DNA of 64,000 nucleotides, taken from positions 20,792,423 through 20,856,422 of the forward strand of contig CM070515.1 of the NCBI GenBank assembly GCA_036346375.1, given 5' to 3'. A program made the position numbers and the translations under genes. Source of the stretch: Guadua angustifolia. Taxonomy: Eukaryota > Streptophyta > Magnoliopsida > Poales > Poaceae. Every line of letters begins with the position of its first letter. The stretch's first letter is position 1. Shown here in pieces: positions 12,737 through 23,794 of the stretch. The notes below the pieces were generated by a model, which saw only the letters and a list, made by a program, of their open reading frames with translations, was not told the origin of the DNA and did not search any database.

Positions 12737-14124
12737 CACTACTACAGAACCAACCATTGATACCAAATTTCATCGGGTTGGGCTGGCAACCCGGACCGAT
12801 AGTTACAACAGCCCGGTTCAACGGCAACAAGGTCAGGGGGGCTCGATCACGGTTCAAGGCATCGACCGGTACTGATGATCTCACATCAGTACCGGTTCGT
12901 GTCACGAACCGGTACTATTTAGCGGAGGCTCAATAGTACTGGTCAGTGCTTCCAACCGCTACTAGGTCTACTAGGTTCCAATTTAAACTCCTTCGTCCTC
13001 CCGCTCTCTACCCGACCAAGAACAATGGAGCTTCGGCCAAGAGCTTCAAGGGAGGGGAGGTGCTGCCCAAATTTTAAAATGTTGGTCATTTTACCCGAAA
13101 CCAAGGTAACTAAGGTTAGCAACATCATTCCTCACTACATTTGGTGTTAAATGGAGCCTCTTCTTTGCTTGAAATATGAAGAAAATTTGATCTTTTCCCA
13201 TGATCGATAAAAGATTATGAATGTAGAGATCTAGCTCGATCTTTTCAAGTAGGTTGCAAAAACTTGTTGTGTAAGCTTGGAATTTGCTTGGATTATAATG
13301 TAGCTCGCATTGAAGGTGTGGATCTAGCTCAAATTTATGTTTTGGTTCCATCGATCGATGAAGAATTTTGAATCTAAACTCTGACGGACCAATTCTTTTT
13401 GTAGGTTGCAAAAACATGTTGTGTAAGTTTAGATTTTGCTTGGATTATGATGTAGCTCAAATTGAAGGTGTGGATCTAGCTAATATTTAGGTTTTGGTTC
13501 CATCGATCGATGAAGAATTTTGAATCTAGATTTTGATTAATCAATTCTTTTAGTAGGTTGCAAAAACTTGTCGAGTATGAATACCAGAGCAAATAATCAT
13601 TTTATGAAAAATATGTAATGAAATATAGTCCTTTTAAAAACATGTAATGAAATAAAGTCGTTTTAAAAATATAGCTATCCTAAAATAATAATTTATATAG
13701 AAAAAATATGTTATGAAATATTGTCATTTTAAAAATATTATCTTTTTAAAGAAATTTCACCTAAAATTAAATTTATCAACCTAAAATTTTAAATAATTTT
13801 TAAATAAAAAAATATTAGTTTAATTTGGATTTTGGGAAATGTCCAACAATTCATTATCGAAAAATGAGCTAACAGTTACCTTGATGTAACATAATGTAGA
13901 TGGACCGGCGATGGATGTACATGGATCGACGTTCCCGGAGTTCTTGCAGGGTTTGCAAGATTTTTTGTCGAATGGAACGTCATGTATGATCTATACCAGA
14001 CAGACACCCTCGCCGCGGCCATGCTGGGTTGCTAGACTCTGTAAGTGTCTTATTTACAAAAAAACCATTGTGTGTGCCCTTGTACTATACTAACTTCAAG
14101 CCTAACTTATTTCTTCTTATGTAG

Positions 14125-15168
14125 AATGGAGATACAAAGATGCCGAAGGGATCGTATTTTTGATATGGGCTTCATGGACCCAGTAGTTATCAACGAGACA
14201 ACTATTACAGACTACCAAAGTGAAACAGAGACTAACATATACAATGCACTAATGGGACAAAAATATAAGTCAAAGATATATCTACCCTACGCATTTGAGT
14301 ACGTGTTTTCGTACCGCCTCGTTCTACTCCTTTTTCATAACACGATGTTAGAACTAATTAGTTATCTACGTTGATATATATATATGTACAGTTTTCACTG
14401 GATTCTTCTTATGATCGAGCTAGATCGTAGCCTGATCACAGTTATGGACTCAAAAGGAAACCAGTTAAAAAGTTTCAAAACTTTATTGACATGCTCAGCC
14501 GGTATTAATTCTTGTTCCTTTCATTATTGTACTAGTTCTATTTCCTTCCATTTGAAACAAATTCTAATCATGTACAATTCGTAATCACATGTGTAGTGCA
14601 TTCACAAGTTCCGTGCTAAAAACAGGAGCGTATTCAAGGAGAAATTTGATATTACAATTGCCTCTCAAGTACGTATGTCATAATGCTATCTTTTTAGTTA
14701 GTTAACTTAATTTCCTTTCATCCATTTCACGCTTTCAACTTTTTTCACCGCAGATCTTGAGTTAGTCGCCGGGCAACAATTTATGTGGCTACTATGTACG
14801 TGAGTTTATGCACACCCAAACTGGAGCCACTGACCGCATGCTAAGAGGCAACAAGGGGGTGTGTAAATATAATTACTAGCTTTAAAGATGTTTAGATACT
14901 CCTTATATCTTGTACAAATTCAAGGATTGATTAGTTAATGACTTAATGACAGGTGCCTCAATATTTGGCGGAACAAGGTTCGGAACTCTCGCCGGCGCAA
15001 GTGAGAGCAATCCAAGAACAACTCATTAGCTTCATTTACGATGAGGTCATAAATCCGAAAGGCGAGTTTCACGAACCAAATGTAAATAGGTTGGGCCCTT
15101 TGATAAGGACCGGTGAACTGTCAGGGTCGACGGCTAGCAATAGCGATGCACGTAAAAGGTCCCGATGA
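14125..15168 (+). pseudogene. Ulp1/SENP-like C48 cysteine protease exons in CACTA
   Basis: Several exon-like blocks with splice-like borders carry a Ulp1 fold signature. Block 14125-14298 encodes RDRIFDMGFMDP. Block 14392-14502 has FHWILLMIELDRS followed by ITVMDS, giving the catalytic His and Asp. Around 14775-14800, in a different phase, NNLCGYYV supplies the catalytic Cys. Block 14953-15168 encodes a C-terminal tail beginning VPQYLAEQGSE. Ulp1-type proteases remove SUMO, and copies are frequently carried by plant CACTA and MULE elements. In-frame continuity was not proven, and the part upstream of 14125 (ORF at 13911) is not recognised. It is probably no longer functional. Confidence 0.65.
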
Positions 15169-15360
15169 ACAGAAGGAAAGGAAAGACTAAAGTTGTAATT
15201 AAAGTTGCTAATGAATATTCTGTGATCCCGATGAATAGAAGAACTAATATGTGTACATATTATAATACATTAGTTGTAATTAAATTTGTTAATGAATGTT
15301 CAGTGATTTAATTATCAGTCAGATGTGCATGATTGATTATATGTGCTTTAATTAGTTGTG

Positions 15361-15430
15361 ATTTAACACACACACATATATATAATAGCTAGTGGACACA
15401 CACATAATATATATATTATATATATACAAC
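15361..15430. repeat. AC/AT microsatellite inside CACTA
   Basis: Runs of (CA)n and (TA)n, such as acacacacatatatat and taatatatatattatata, lie just before the subterminal repeats of the CACTA element. Confidence 0.85.
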
Positions 15431-15980
15431 ACAACAATACCGGTTGGAGGCACCAACCGGTACTGATAAGGGCCTCAGGGGTTCACGATGCGCTGCCACA
15501 TGTGACATCCAACCGGTACTGATACTCTATCAGTACCAGGTGAGGGAACCGGGACTGATGTCCTTGAGCATAGTCCCGGATGGCTTGTACCGGTTCAAAA
15601 ACCGGTACTAAAGACCTTTTTAACCGGTACTGAAGATCCTTTCTGTAGTAGTGAAGAATTCCAGAAGAATAAAGATATGTCCTAGGAGGATGATATAAAT
15701 GATTTATATGGAGACATAGAGTAGTCTCCCAGTTTTTCATTTAGAATCAATGTCGTATTATCCTTTTGAGTCTCCCTAAAGAGCCTAATTTATCAGTTTA
15801 GTCTTAATTTGTGTTCCTGAATGAACAATGGTCTACACTCCTGTTGAGTGATTATCAGTCAAATTTAATAAAGTGTGATTTTCTCAGGATATTTACTTAA
15901 TCATGCTATGCTTGTTCTATATTATTTGTTCCCGATGCAACAAATGTTTGATTAATTTTACTTGTTTAATATAGAACACC

Positions 15981-18900
15981 ATGAATAATCCAATGGCGGA
16001 GGAGGAAATCTGTCTTGTAGACAGTTGCACCACAAATACGATTCTTAGGAAAACTAAATATTTTCAGACATTGATTAAGAAAACTGGAAATATTATGACC
16101 ATCGCCGGAAGCGATGCTTTTATTGTTGGAACCGGAAGAGCCATCATAGTTCTCCCTATGGGCACTCGTATAATTATAGAGAATGCCCTATTATACCCTG
16201 AGTTTCAAAGATATACGTCTAAATGGTTTCCATATAGAAACTGAAAATGAGGATGGTACTGAATACCTACGCATGACCAAGTTTAACGGGTGTAATAAAC
16301 GTGTGGTCGAAAAACTTCCTTCCTTCTCCTCCGGGTTATATTACACACATATAAAACCAGAAGTTTATTTTGCGATGAAAACCATAGTTAAAACCCCAGA
16401 AATATTTAAGATCTGGTACGATCGTATGGTTCATCCTAGGTTGAATATGATGAGAAGAATAATAAATAATTCTGCTAGCCATAATATAAAAACTACAACC
16501 TTTTCTAGACCTGAAGATTTTATGTGCTCTGCATGTGCTAAAGGAAAGCTGATAGTACGTCCCTCTCATCTTAAAAATAGGGAAGAATCACTGAATTTCC
16601 TAGAGAGAATTCAAGGTGATATCTGTGGACCAATTCAGCCCCTGTCGGGCCTATTCAGATATTTTATGGTGTTAATAGATACTTCTACTAGATGGTCCCA
16701 TGTATGTCTCTTATCTACTAGGAACCATGCTTTTGCTAAATTAATCACCCAAATCATTAAATTAAGATCCTCCATTCCAGAAGAAAGAATTAAGTCCATT
16801 CGAATGGATAATGCTGGCGAGTTTACCTCAAAAGCATTCAATGATTATTGTATGGCTCTAGGCATTAATGTAGAACATTTTGTACCCTATGTCCACACCC
16901 AAAATGGCCTTGCAGAGTCATTAAGTAAGAGAGTAAAGCTTATTGCTAGGCCACTCTTGCAGAATTGTAGGCTACCCATCAGTTGTTGGGCCATGCAGTG
17001 TTGCACGCTGCATCATTAATTCAACTCAGACCAACTACATACCATGAAATTTCCCCCTTGCAGCTAGTGCGTGGGAAAGAACTAAGTATTTCCCATCTAC
17101 GAAAATTTTGTTGTGCTGTATACGTGCCAATCTCTCCAGCACAACGTACCACCATGGGACCTCACCGGAAGTTAGGGATCTATGTACGTTATGAATCTCC
17201 GTCAATAATTAAATACCTAGAGCCTATGATAGGAGATCTGTACACGGCTCGGTACGCTGATTCTATTTTTGATGAGGACAATTTCCTGGCATTAGGGGGA
17301 GATAAGTACCACATTGAAGAATGCCGCGAAATAGATTGGAATGCCACTAACATTCAGTCCTTAGACCCACGCACTAAAGAAGTCGAACTTGAAGTTCGGA
17401 GGATAATAAATCTGCAACAAATAGCCGATAATCTGTCAGATGCCTTCACTGATCATAAAAAAGTGACAAAATCTCATATACCTGCAGTAAATACACCTGA
17501 AAGAGTGGAAATACCCCAGAAGGTTACTAAACCCACTCTTGCCCCTCATGACAAAAAGAGGGGGAGGCCTCCAGGTGCACGGGACTCAGTTCCGCGGAGA
17601 CATCCGCAGAAACGGAGAACCGAAAAAATGATATCACTACCAGAGATAGTTGAAGAAGCTCAACCTGTTGTTGAGAAAATCCCTGAAGTGAGTCATTCTG
17701 AAGATGGTAATCTCCCTGAAGTGAGCCATCCTAAAGATGGAAATCCCAGTGAACATTTACGCGCACAATCTGACACTGGGAAGTCGGAACACTCAGACTC
17801 CATTGTTGTGGGGAATCACGAGGAGCTGGAAGAAATGAATGAAGAAATATCCACCAATTATGTGGATTCAGGCGAATTATATAAAAAAGACTACAATTGT
17901 CGACATTTATTTCGCCTCCAAAATAGCTAAAACTCTTGAATTAGATCCAGAACCAAAGTCTATGGCAGAGTGCCAGAAGCGCTCAGATTGGGCCAAATGG
18001 AAAGAAGCAATTGAGGCGAAATTGCACTCGCTTAATAAAAGGAAAGTATTCGGCCCTGTTGACCGAACACCTCTTAAAGTGTTCCCTGTAGAATGAAAAT
18101 GGTTTTTTATCAAGAAGAGAAATGAATACAACGAGGTGGTGAGATACAAAGCGAGGCTTGTAACACAAGGGTTCACGCAGAGACCCGGCATCGATTACGA
18201 TGAAACATATTCTCCTGTAATGAGTGGAATAACGTTCTGATATCTAATATCAATGGCAGTTGGCTTAAATTTAGAAATGCAGTTGATGGATATGGTGACC
18301 GCATATTTATATGGGTCATTCATAAAGAAATCCCAGAATAGATTATGTATCATCTCAGTATATGTCGATGATCTGAATATCATCAGAACCACAGAGGAGA
18401 TAAAGGAAGCTAGTGCTTACCTCACGACAGAGTTTGAGATGAAAGATTTGTGTAAAACCAAATTTTGCTTAGGTCTGCAACTAGAGCATTTCCTAGAAGA
18501 AATTCTTGTTCACCTGTCTTTCTATACCCGGAAGGTATTAGAGAGGTTTAATATGGATAAATCACATCCCTTGAAAACCCCCATGGTCGTAAGATCCCTT
18601 AAAGTGGATAAAGACCCTTTTAGACCGAGGATGGAAAATGAGGAAGTCTTAGGACATAAAGTCCCATATTTAAGTGTTATAGGAGCACTCATGTATCTTG
18701 CGAATTGCATAAGGCCTAACATTGCGTTCGCAGTAAATTTGCTAGCAAGACATAGTTCAGGTCCAACCAGAAGACATTGGGCTGGTGTAAAGACTTTACT
18801 CAGATACCTCCAAGGTACTCAAGATCTTGGGTTGTTTTCCAGAAGAACCAAGACTTGACCATGGTGGGATATACGGATGCTGGCTATCTGTCTGATCCCT

Positions 18901-19379
18901 ACAATGCCAAATCTTAGACTGGTTTTGTGTTTCTCTACGGTGGTACAGCCATTTCCTAGCGGTCTTGTAAACAGACTCTGGTAGCAACTTCTACCAACCA
19001 TTCAGAGATTATAGCCCTGTATGAAGCCTCACGTGAATGTGTTTGGCTACGACGTGTGATTAGCCATATCCAGAAGTCATCTGGTCTTAACACCGTCGAT
19101 ACCCCCACAATTATCTATGAAGATAATTCTGCTTGTGTTGCATAAATGCAATTGGGTTATGTAAAGAGCAACATCACAAAGCATATTGTTCCTAAGTTAT
19201 TCTATCCTCACGAACTCCAGAAGAGTGGTGAGATAAAGATCTTACAAACTAGGTCATGTGAAAATCTCACAGATTTATTCACTAAGTCTTTGTCTAAATC
19301 CACATTTCAAAAATACGTTAAAGGAATTGGAATGAGAAGACTTAGAGAGGTGCAGAGTTCAGGGGGAGAAAACCCTTGA
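15981..19379 (+). pseudogene. Copia pol: protease, integrase, RT, RNase H
   Basis: The broken polyprotein reads in order as follows. Protease near 16010 (CLVDSCTTNTIL, with DSC in place of the usual DSG). GAG-pre-integrase around 16410. Integrase core at 16610-16920, with catalytic Asp in GDICGPI, Asp in RMDNAGEF and Glu in NGLAES. A Lys/Pro-rich integrase tail to 17930. RVT_2 reverse transcriptase at 17930-18860, with YVDDLNI for the catalytic YxDD box near 18360. RNase H at 18860-19379, ending near LTDLFTKSLSKSTF. Frame changes occur near 16200, 17000 and 17900. Stops occur near 18094, 18238, 18856, 18916, 18958 and 19143. The domain order integrase before RT is what defines Copia. Confidence 0.9.
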
Positions 19380-19610
19380 ACCATAACCCTTATTGCAATT
19401 CTGAAAATCCTAATAAAACCCTGAAGATTACAAGTTGTACTCTTTTTCCCTCTGTGAGTTTTACTGAAGTTTTCTCACATGAAGGTTTTTAATGAGGCAA
19501 CTAGTGCAACATAAAGAACGAATGCGATGTACTCTTTTCTCCATCTCCTTTTCCCACTGGTTTTTGAGTGGAGTTTTTAACAAGATATATGCATTACGCG
19601 GTATTCGCCC

Positions 19611-19619
19611 AAGGGGGAG
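19611..19619 (+). other. Polypurine tract
   Basis: AAGGGGGAG directly precedes the 3' LTR (TGTTATGAG) and is the expected primer for plus-strand DNA synthesis. Confidence 0.88.
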
Positions 19620-19859
19620 TGTTATGAGATAAGGACTCTAAACCGTATCCGTTTAAGACTCTATCTCTTTATGGTGTGGATGAATCCGAACTCTTCTCTC
19701 GGGCTGCTATATATATCGGGTGCTTCCCATTGTAAACAATGAATTAATAAAAAGTGAGAGAGAATTCCACCTATATTGTGTGCCTTTACGTTCTTGCTCT
19801 TGAAATTACATCTACGAAATTGGTAATTGATTGTGGAAGATCGACTACGCTTTATAACA
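19620..19859 (+). repeat. 3' LTR of Copia element
   Basis: The 240-bp partner of 10200-10439, followed directly by the second TTTAC at 19860-19864. It differs from the 5' LTR only by C/T and A/G changes. Confidence 0.93.
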
Positions 19860-19864
19860 TTTAC

Positions 19865-20260
19865 ATCGCTGCAACACCACTTTTCAGTTTTCCGTATCTA
19901 TTGGCATTGATAATTGATTCACCACGGGGAATGCTATATGCCTCAAGCGCAGTAGTTTTTTATACTAGAATTTTGAAGGGGACGAAACGCAATTCCTTTG
20001 TTTCTTCTCATGAGAGAGCATCGCTATTTTTTCAACAAAAAAAAAGCAGCAAGTTGCTGTTGTTCTTCTTCTTCATTTTCTTTTTTTTTCTTTCTTCTTC
20101 TTTTTTTTTGTGAGGAACCGCATTGCAACTTTTTAAGTTCGTTGTATATTAATTCTACCGTGACCTTTTCTTTAGTGTTGTTTTACCCTGATTTTTTTTA
20201 GTTGTTCCGACAGATATTTTCATGATTAGATTGCAACCATTACCTTGCATATATACTCCA
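19865..20260. other. Intergenic, pyrimidine-rich tract
   Basis: No gene. A T/C-rich run at 20056-20110 (mostly TTC and T repeats) is the only structure seen. Confidence 0.6.
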
Positions 20261-20817
20261 TCTAATAGGCGCAAGAATTGCCGAGCAGCCAACGTGTCCA
20301 GCTGTCCCTCCACGCGATTTTGCGAAAAGGCCCCTCCGTTCTTCCGAATTACGGATAGGTCCCTGTAAATTACAGATAGGTCCTTTGTAATTTTTTGTGG
20401 GGGGAAGATTTTTATTTTTTATCGCGTTTAGGTCCCTCTCGCGCTATTTTGCAGGAAAAGCCTCCCATTAGATTCAAATCACGGGCAAGCCCTTTTCTAA
20501 TTTTTCAGGATAGCGAACAGGTCCAAAAACATAACAAACAGGTCCTTGCTATTTACGTCTAGGTCATTTCTCCGTTTTTAGAGTAGAACAGACCCGATAA
20601 ATTCCGAAATTCCGTTTAGGTCCCTACACGCGGTTTATAGCTAAATTAGAAATCGCGTTTAGGTCCTTTCGTTGATTTTTTTTCACACGGTTTTCTAAAA
20701 AATCGGGAAAAAAGGCTTTCTTAGAAAACGCAGATTCATCGAGTGTTTATAGCTGAATTGGAAATCGTGTTTATGCTTTTTTCGTCGCGGCGCGGTAACG
20801 CGCGCGACTCAACCTAG
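20261..20817 (+). mobile_element. Non-autonomous Helitron, 557 bp
   Basis: The 5' end TCTAATAGGCGC starts after an A (20260). The 3' end has a GC-rich hairpin (20784-20808, GTCGCGGCGCG...CGCGCGCGAC with one bulge), six bases, then CTAG (20814-20817) and a T. Insertion between A and T, a TC start, a 3' hairpin and a CTRR end are the Helitron signature. The interior repeats 'cgcgtttaggtcc'-like phrases and has no ORF or Rep/helicase. The 5' end is inferred from the A|TC rule and is less certain than the 3' end. Confidence 0.75.
20784..20817 (+). terminator. Helitron 3' hairpin and CTAG end
   Basis: The stem GTCGCG-GCGCG pairs with CGCGC-GCGAC around a TAA-containing loop, followed by tcaacCTAG. 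This is a transposition terminator, not a transcription terminator. Confidence 0.75.
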
Positions 20818-20818
20818 T

Positions 20819-21147
20819 ATATATTGGGCCTGCAGAATTATATAACGTCCATTAACTTCTTAGGATTAACTGGCGAAGCTAGCTTGGGCCGTGAATGCTT
20901 AGTTTTTTTTTTATTATTATACTGGGAATAGGTCAAATATTCTAGAAACCAAATTAAGGCTATGGTACATTGCTTTCACAAAAAAAAAAGTCCAGCTTCG
21001 TCAAAAAACTACACAAGCACATTACGTACAGAACAGAACATGGAATGGCTGGCCGGTAGAACAAGCACATCCATTCCAGTCTTACTCTCTCGGTCCCAAA
21101 CAGTCACAAACACGTCAACCATCAGATTCTGGCCAGCCTTCAGCTAG
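20819..21147. other. Intergenic, no supported gene
   Basis: Moderate-AT sequence with poly-T and poly-A runs (20906-20916 and 20981-20989). No domain or RNA gene was recognised. Confidence 0.5.
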
Positions 21148-21260
21148 ATAGCTATGTGTCCGTATGATACAACGGAAATTCAATTTACGATAAAAAATAT
21201 ATTTACAAAGAGTACTAATCTTATTTAAATAATAATATTCACTCTAAATGTACAATGGTT
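21148..21260 (-). mobile_element. Decayed Helitron end related to 59715-59878
   Basis: The stretch TAGCTATGTGTCCGTATGAT followed by acaacggaaattcaattt and tatttacaaagagtactaa matches the start of the minus-strand mini-Helitron at 59715 over about 80 bp. The expected CTAG terminus and hairpin are degraded here. Confidence 0.45.
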
Positions 21261-21437
21261 AAATATTTAAATCAATTCATCGAAACATACAAAAATCCAA
21301 GCACCTGTTTACAAACTAGAGCTTAAAATTATCTTTAATTTCACAAACTTAAATAATAACATCACAACACTTGGGGATTGTAAATTTGTAACGCCATAAT
21401 TCGAGATCGATCGATCGACCGAAAGAGGCATCACATG

Positions 21438-21690
21438 CTACCTTATGGGCGCAAAAGCATTGAAGAGGTAGGCGTCATCCGTATGTGGCTGCCGCACCAT
21501 CAGCGGCGTACGTGGCTCATACGCCTTGCTGTGGCCATACCATAGCCCCACCCTATCAACAAGCTCCACCACCTCCTCTCCTCCCCCCGCAAGCACCTCC
21601 CTCAACCTATTGACATCATCCATCACGGCGAGCTCCAGCAACACCGCTAGCCTATTTCGCCGCCCACCACTGACGATCTACCCCTTGCCG
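21438..21690 (-). pseudogene. Fragment of an ankyrin/CCCH zinc-finger gene
   Basis: The minus-strand frame reads LLELAVMDDVNRLREVL, then VDRVGLWYG, then EPRTPLMV. These are the conserved N-terminal signatures (first ankyrin-like helix, GLWYG, RTPLM) of plant tandem CCCH zinc-finger proteins of the AtTZF/OsC3H type, which act in RNA binding and stress responses. After RTPLMV the sequence departs from the family, and no ankyrin continuation or CCCH fingers follow before the stop. Only about 70-80 residues of a protein that is normally several hundred long are present. It is best read as a gene fragment, possibly carried by a transposon. Identification is from memory of the family and needs a protein search. 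Confidence 0.6.
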
Positions 21691-21699
21691 CATTGACGA

Positions 21700-22260
21700 G
21701 ATCAGAAAGGTCGTCTATTACCTCCGCTCAATGAATAAGCTCAACACATTTTTAGGAGAGGTAAGAAGTGGTGGGGTTATATAGATTTAGCAACCGAGGA
21801 GATATCTATGGAATCCAAGTTAAGAAAATGTCGAATAAGGAAAGGTACAAAGGGGAAAGAGACGAGAAGAGACTCAACTCTATGAATCGGAGCTCTGCTT
21901 CCTTCAGAAGGGAATCAATCAATCCAATCCGAAAAGCACCGGAAGCAATCGCCGCTGATTCGAATGCCAGATCAATGGGAGAAAGGAAAGCAATAAATGA
22001 GTCATGCATATTCATTTACCTCCTGTGACGAGATGATCTAATCCAATCTACCAGGGTAGTCACTGCCCGCTTCCTACTCAACCACACGGGTTCGCACACG
22101 TATCGAGATGAGGGTGGAGAATGGACGTACCACCATCAACTCTTAATTATAATTAGTAAAGATAATTTATTATTGCATACAAATCACGTAGCCAGCCACA
22201 CAGAAATATGTAATTTATAGCAGAGGAGAATCGATGTCTTCTTGTTTCATTTTAGTTCAT
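21700..22260. other. Intergenic, no supported gene
   Basis: Opposed ORFs at 21768-22028 plus and 21806-22015 minus cover the same bases. Neither shows a domain I recognise. An organelle-derived insert was considered because of the even base composition, but nothing supports it. Confidence 0.4.
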
Positions 22261-22268
22261 CGGTGCTA

Positions 22269-22510
22269 CTCTCTCCTACTATAAATAGTTATATGGTTTT
22301 CAAAAAATAATTTTGACCGCTAAATTCTATCATAACATATTTATAAAATTCAATAAAATTATAATATTATGATAATACTTTTGGAAACAAATCTATATAT
22401 ATAATTTTCATGTATCCAATTTAAATATTTAAAAATATGTTGTCAGTCAAAGTTTTAAAAGTCTAACTGCACCTATATTCAAAATAACATCTATTTGTGA
22501 CAAGAGAGAG
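22269..22510. mobile_element. Stowaway-like MITE, 242 bp
   Basis: The left end CTCTCTCCTACTATAAATAG matches the reverse complement of the right end (CTCTCTCTTGTCACAAATAG). TA lies on both sides (22267-22268 and 22511-22512), the Tc1/mariner target. The interior is AT-rich and non-coding. Confidence 0.7.
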
Positions 22511-22514
22511 TACT

Positions 22515-22563
22515 ACGATATAGCGCACTATTTATGGCACTTTAAAAATGCCATTAGTGATCG
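22515..22563 (+). repeat. Short direct repeat, copy 1 (copy 2 at 23748-23794)
   Basis: The phrase 'gatatagc.c.c.atttatgg.actttaaaaa.tgccatt.gtga' occurs here and about 1.2 kb downstream at 23748-23794, bracketing the two MITE-like elements. It looks like a piece of a dispersed repeat. Confidence 0.55.
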
Positions 22564-22565
22564 TA

Positions 22566-23205
22566 GGGTCTGTTTAAGAAGCTTTGCTTTAGTTTTAAAT
22601 CAAAAGCTCTTCCAAACAAGTATGACTATAAAATAGAGGAAAACTTATTGAGTTCTATATTTAGTTCACTCAAAAACTTAAGTGATGAGGAAAGGTGAGC
22701 AATTTACTTATATTCAACTCCCCTCGCGTAGAGCTTCCTTGCTGGCGTGGAATAAGTGGATTGCAATTATTTTTTAATTAGCGTCAACAGAGTCTTGAAC
22801 TCAAGACCTCTTGGCTCGATACCATATTGAGTTGCATCCACGACAGATTCACTCAAAAGCTTCGAATGAGAAAGGTGAGCAATTTACTTATACTTCAACA
22901 AAACTAAGCTATATTAACATAACCACCTCCAAAAGTTGTAACTTTAGGGAGGAGCTTTTCCATGTGCCTTCACTTGATCACCTCTCATCTCTGACGCTTT
23001 GCCTTCTCGACTCCACGGAGTTGGTGGAGCAGTATTTCTAACTCCGAAATTTATAGAGCTGGAGCTGTGGGTACATTAAGAGTGTTTAGGTAAATCATCT
23101 TGTTTACATTTTAGACTAAAAATATAAACTTAATTCACTTCATTTTAGCCTATAAGTTTCAGACCTGAGCTGGAGTTGAGAGCTGGAGCTCTCCCAAACA
23201 GGGCC
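22566..23205. mobile_element. MITE-like element, TIR GGGYCTGTTT
   Basis: GGGTCTGTTTAAGAAGC at the left and the reverse complement of CCCAAACAGGGCC at the right form short inverted ends, flanked by TA on each side. A block near its right end (23082-23205) is repeated at 23425-23548. ORF 22811-23041 inside it shows no domain. The superfamily is probably hAT-like, but this is not established. Confidence 0.5.
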
Positions 23206-23317
23206 TACATATGAGTATCAGCTTTCAATGGCACGCATGCACCGGACGATCTGGCCGGCTAGTCAAAATTCAAAAACCAGGACCATTCCTTGTTTTCGCT
23301 GAGCAGCTAGACAGTTA

Positions 23318-23549
23318 GGATATGTTTAGCAGAGATTCAGCTTCTCCAAATTTGTGAATCTGGTGAAGCTGAAAATTCTAGCTTCACCAGTTTCGTGAAG
23401 CTGAAGTTGTGAATACATTAAGAGTGTTTAGATAGATCATCTTATTTATATTTTAGACCAAAAATATAAACTTAATTCATTTTATTTTAGCCTATAAGTT
23501 TCAGATTTCAGGTGAAGCTGGAATCTGGAGCTCTGCTAAACAGGCCCTT
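23318..23549. mobile_element. MITE-like element related to 22566-23205
   Basis: GGATATGTTTAGCAGAG on the left pairs with the reverse complement of CTCTGCTAAACAGGCCC on the right. About 120 bp of its right half is nearly the same as 23082-23205. It is therefore a shorter member of the same family, lying about 110 bp away. Confidence 0.5.
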
Positions 23550-23794
23550 GATCTAGCGTACACTACGTCTAGATGTAATGTGTTGTTTACCGTAGGGGAA
23601 CAAGAGAGCATACGGGGATCATATTCCCTGTGTGAGTCATACGTGGGAAACCATACGTGCTATATATACACCTATCGAACAAATTAAGATGAGCTTCGCC
23701 AAACATCTAACATGCTCACACGTGATAATAAAATGGAAAAATTCAGGATATAGCACTCCATTTATTGGTACTTTAAAAAATACCATTTGTGACA

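Larger units (their letters stand above)
12737..15653 (+). mobile_element. CACTA transposon with Ulp1-type protease remnant
   Basis: It has 13-bp perfect terminal inverted repeats, CACTACTACAGAA (12737-12749) and TTCTGTAGTAGTG (15641-15653), flanked by the AAG duplication. Subterminal arrays of ACCGGTACTGA-type motifs, direct and inverted, lie at 12850-12950 and 15440-15640, typical of transposase-binding regions. No TNPD-like transposase was recognised. The only coding remnant is a split Ulp1 (C48) cysteine protease, so the element looks non-autonomous. It sits inside the Copia gag and must have arrived after that element. Confidence 0.93.
10200..19859 (+). mobile_element. Ty1/Copia LTR retrotransposon, complete but dead
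   Basis: Paired 240-bp LTRs, a matching TTTAC target duplication, a polypurine tract before the 3' LTR and the order gag-protease-integrase-RT-RNase H identify a Ty1/Copia element. It spans 9,660 bp, of which 2,917 bp is a nested CACTA element (12737-15653), so the original length was about 6.7 kb. An unusually long leader (10440-12350) precedes gag. It holds GC-rich overlapping ORFs up to 142 codons (10896-11324) followed by AT-rich sequence, with no recognised gene. Pol is interrupted by several stops and frameshifts. Confidence 0.92.

Noticed and set aside
19998..20201. ORF rich in Phe/Ser over the pyrimidine tract
   Set aside because: A low-complexity translation of a T/C-rich run with no coding signal.
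21768..22028. Possible mitochondrial or plastid insert
   Set aside because: No organelle gene could be recognised in either frame. The impression rested on base composition only.
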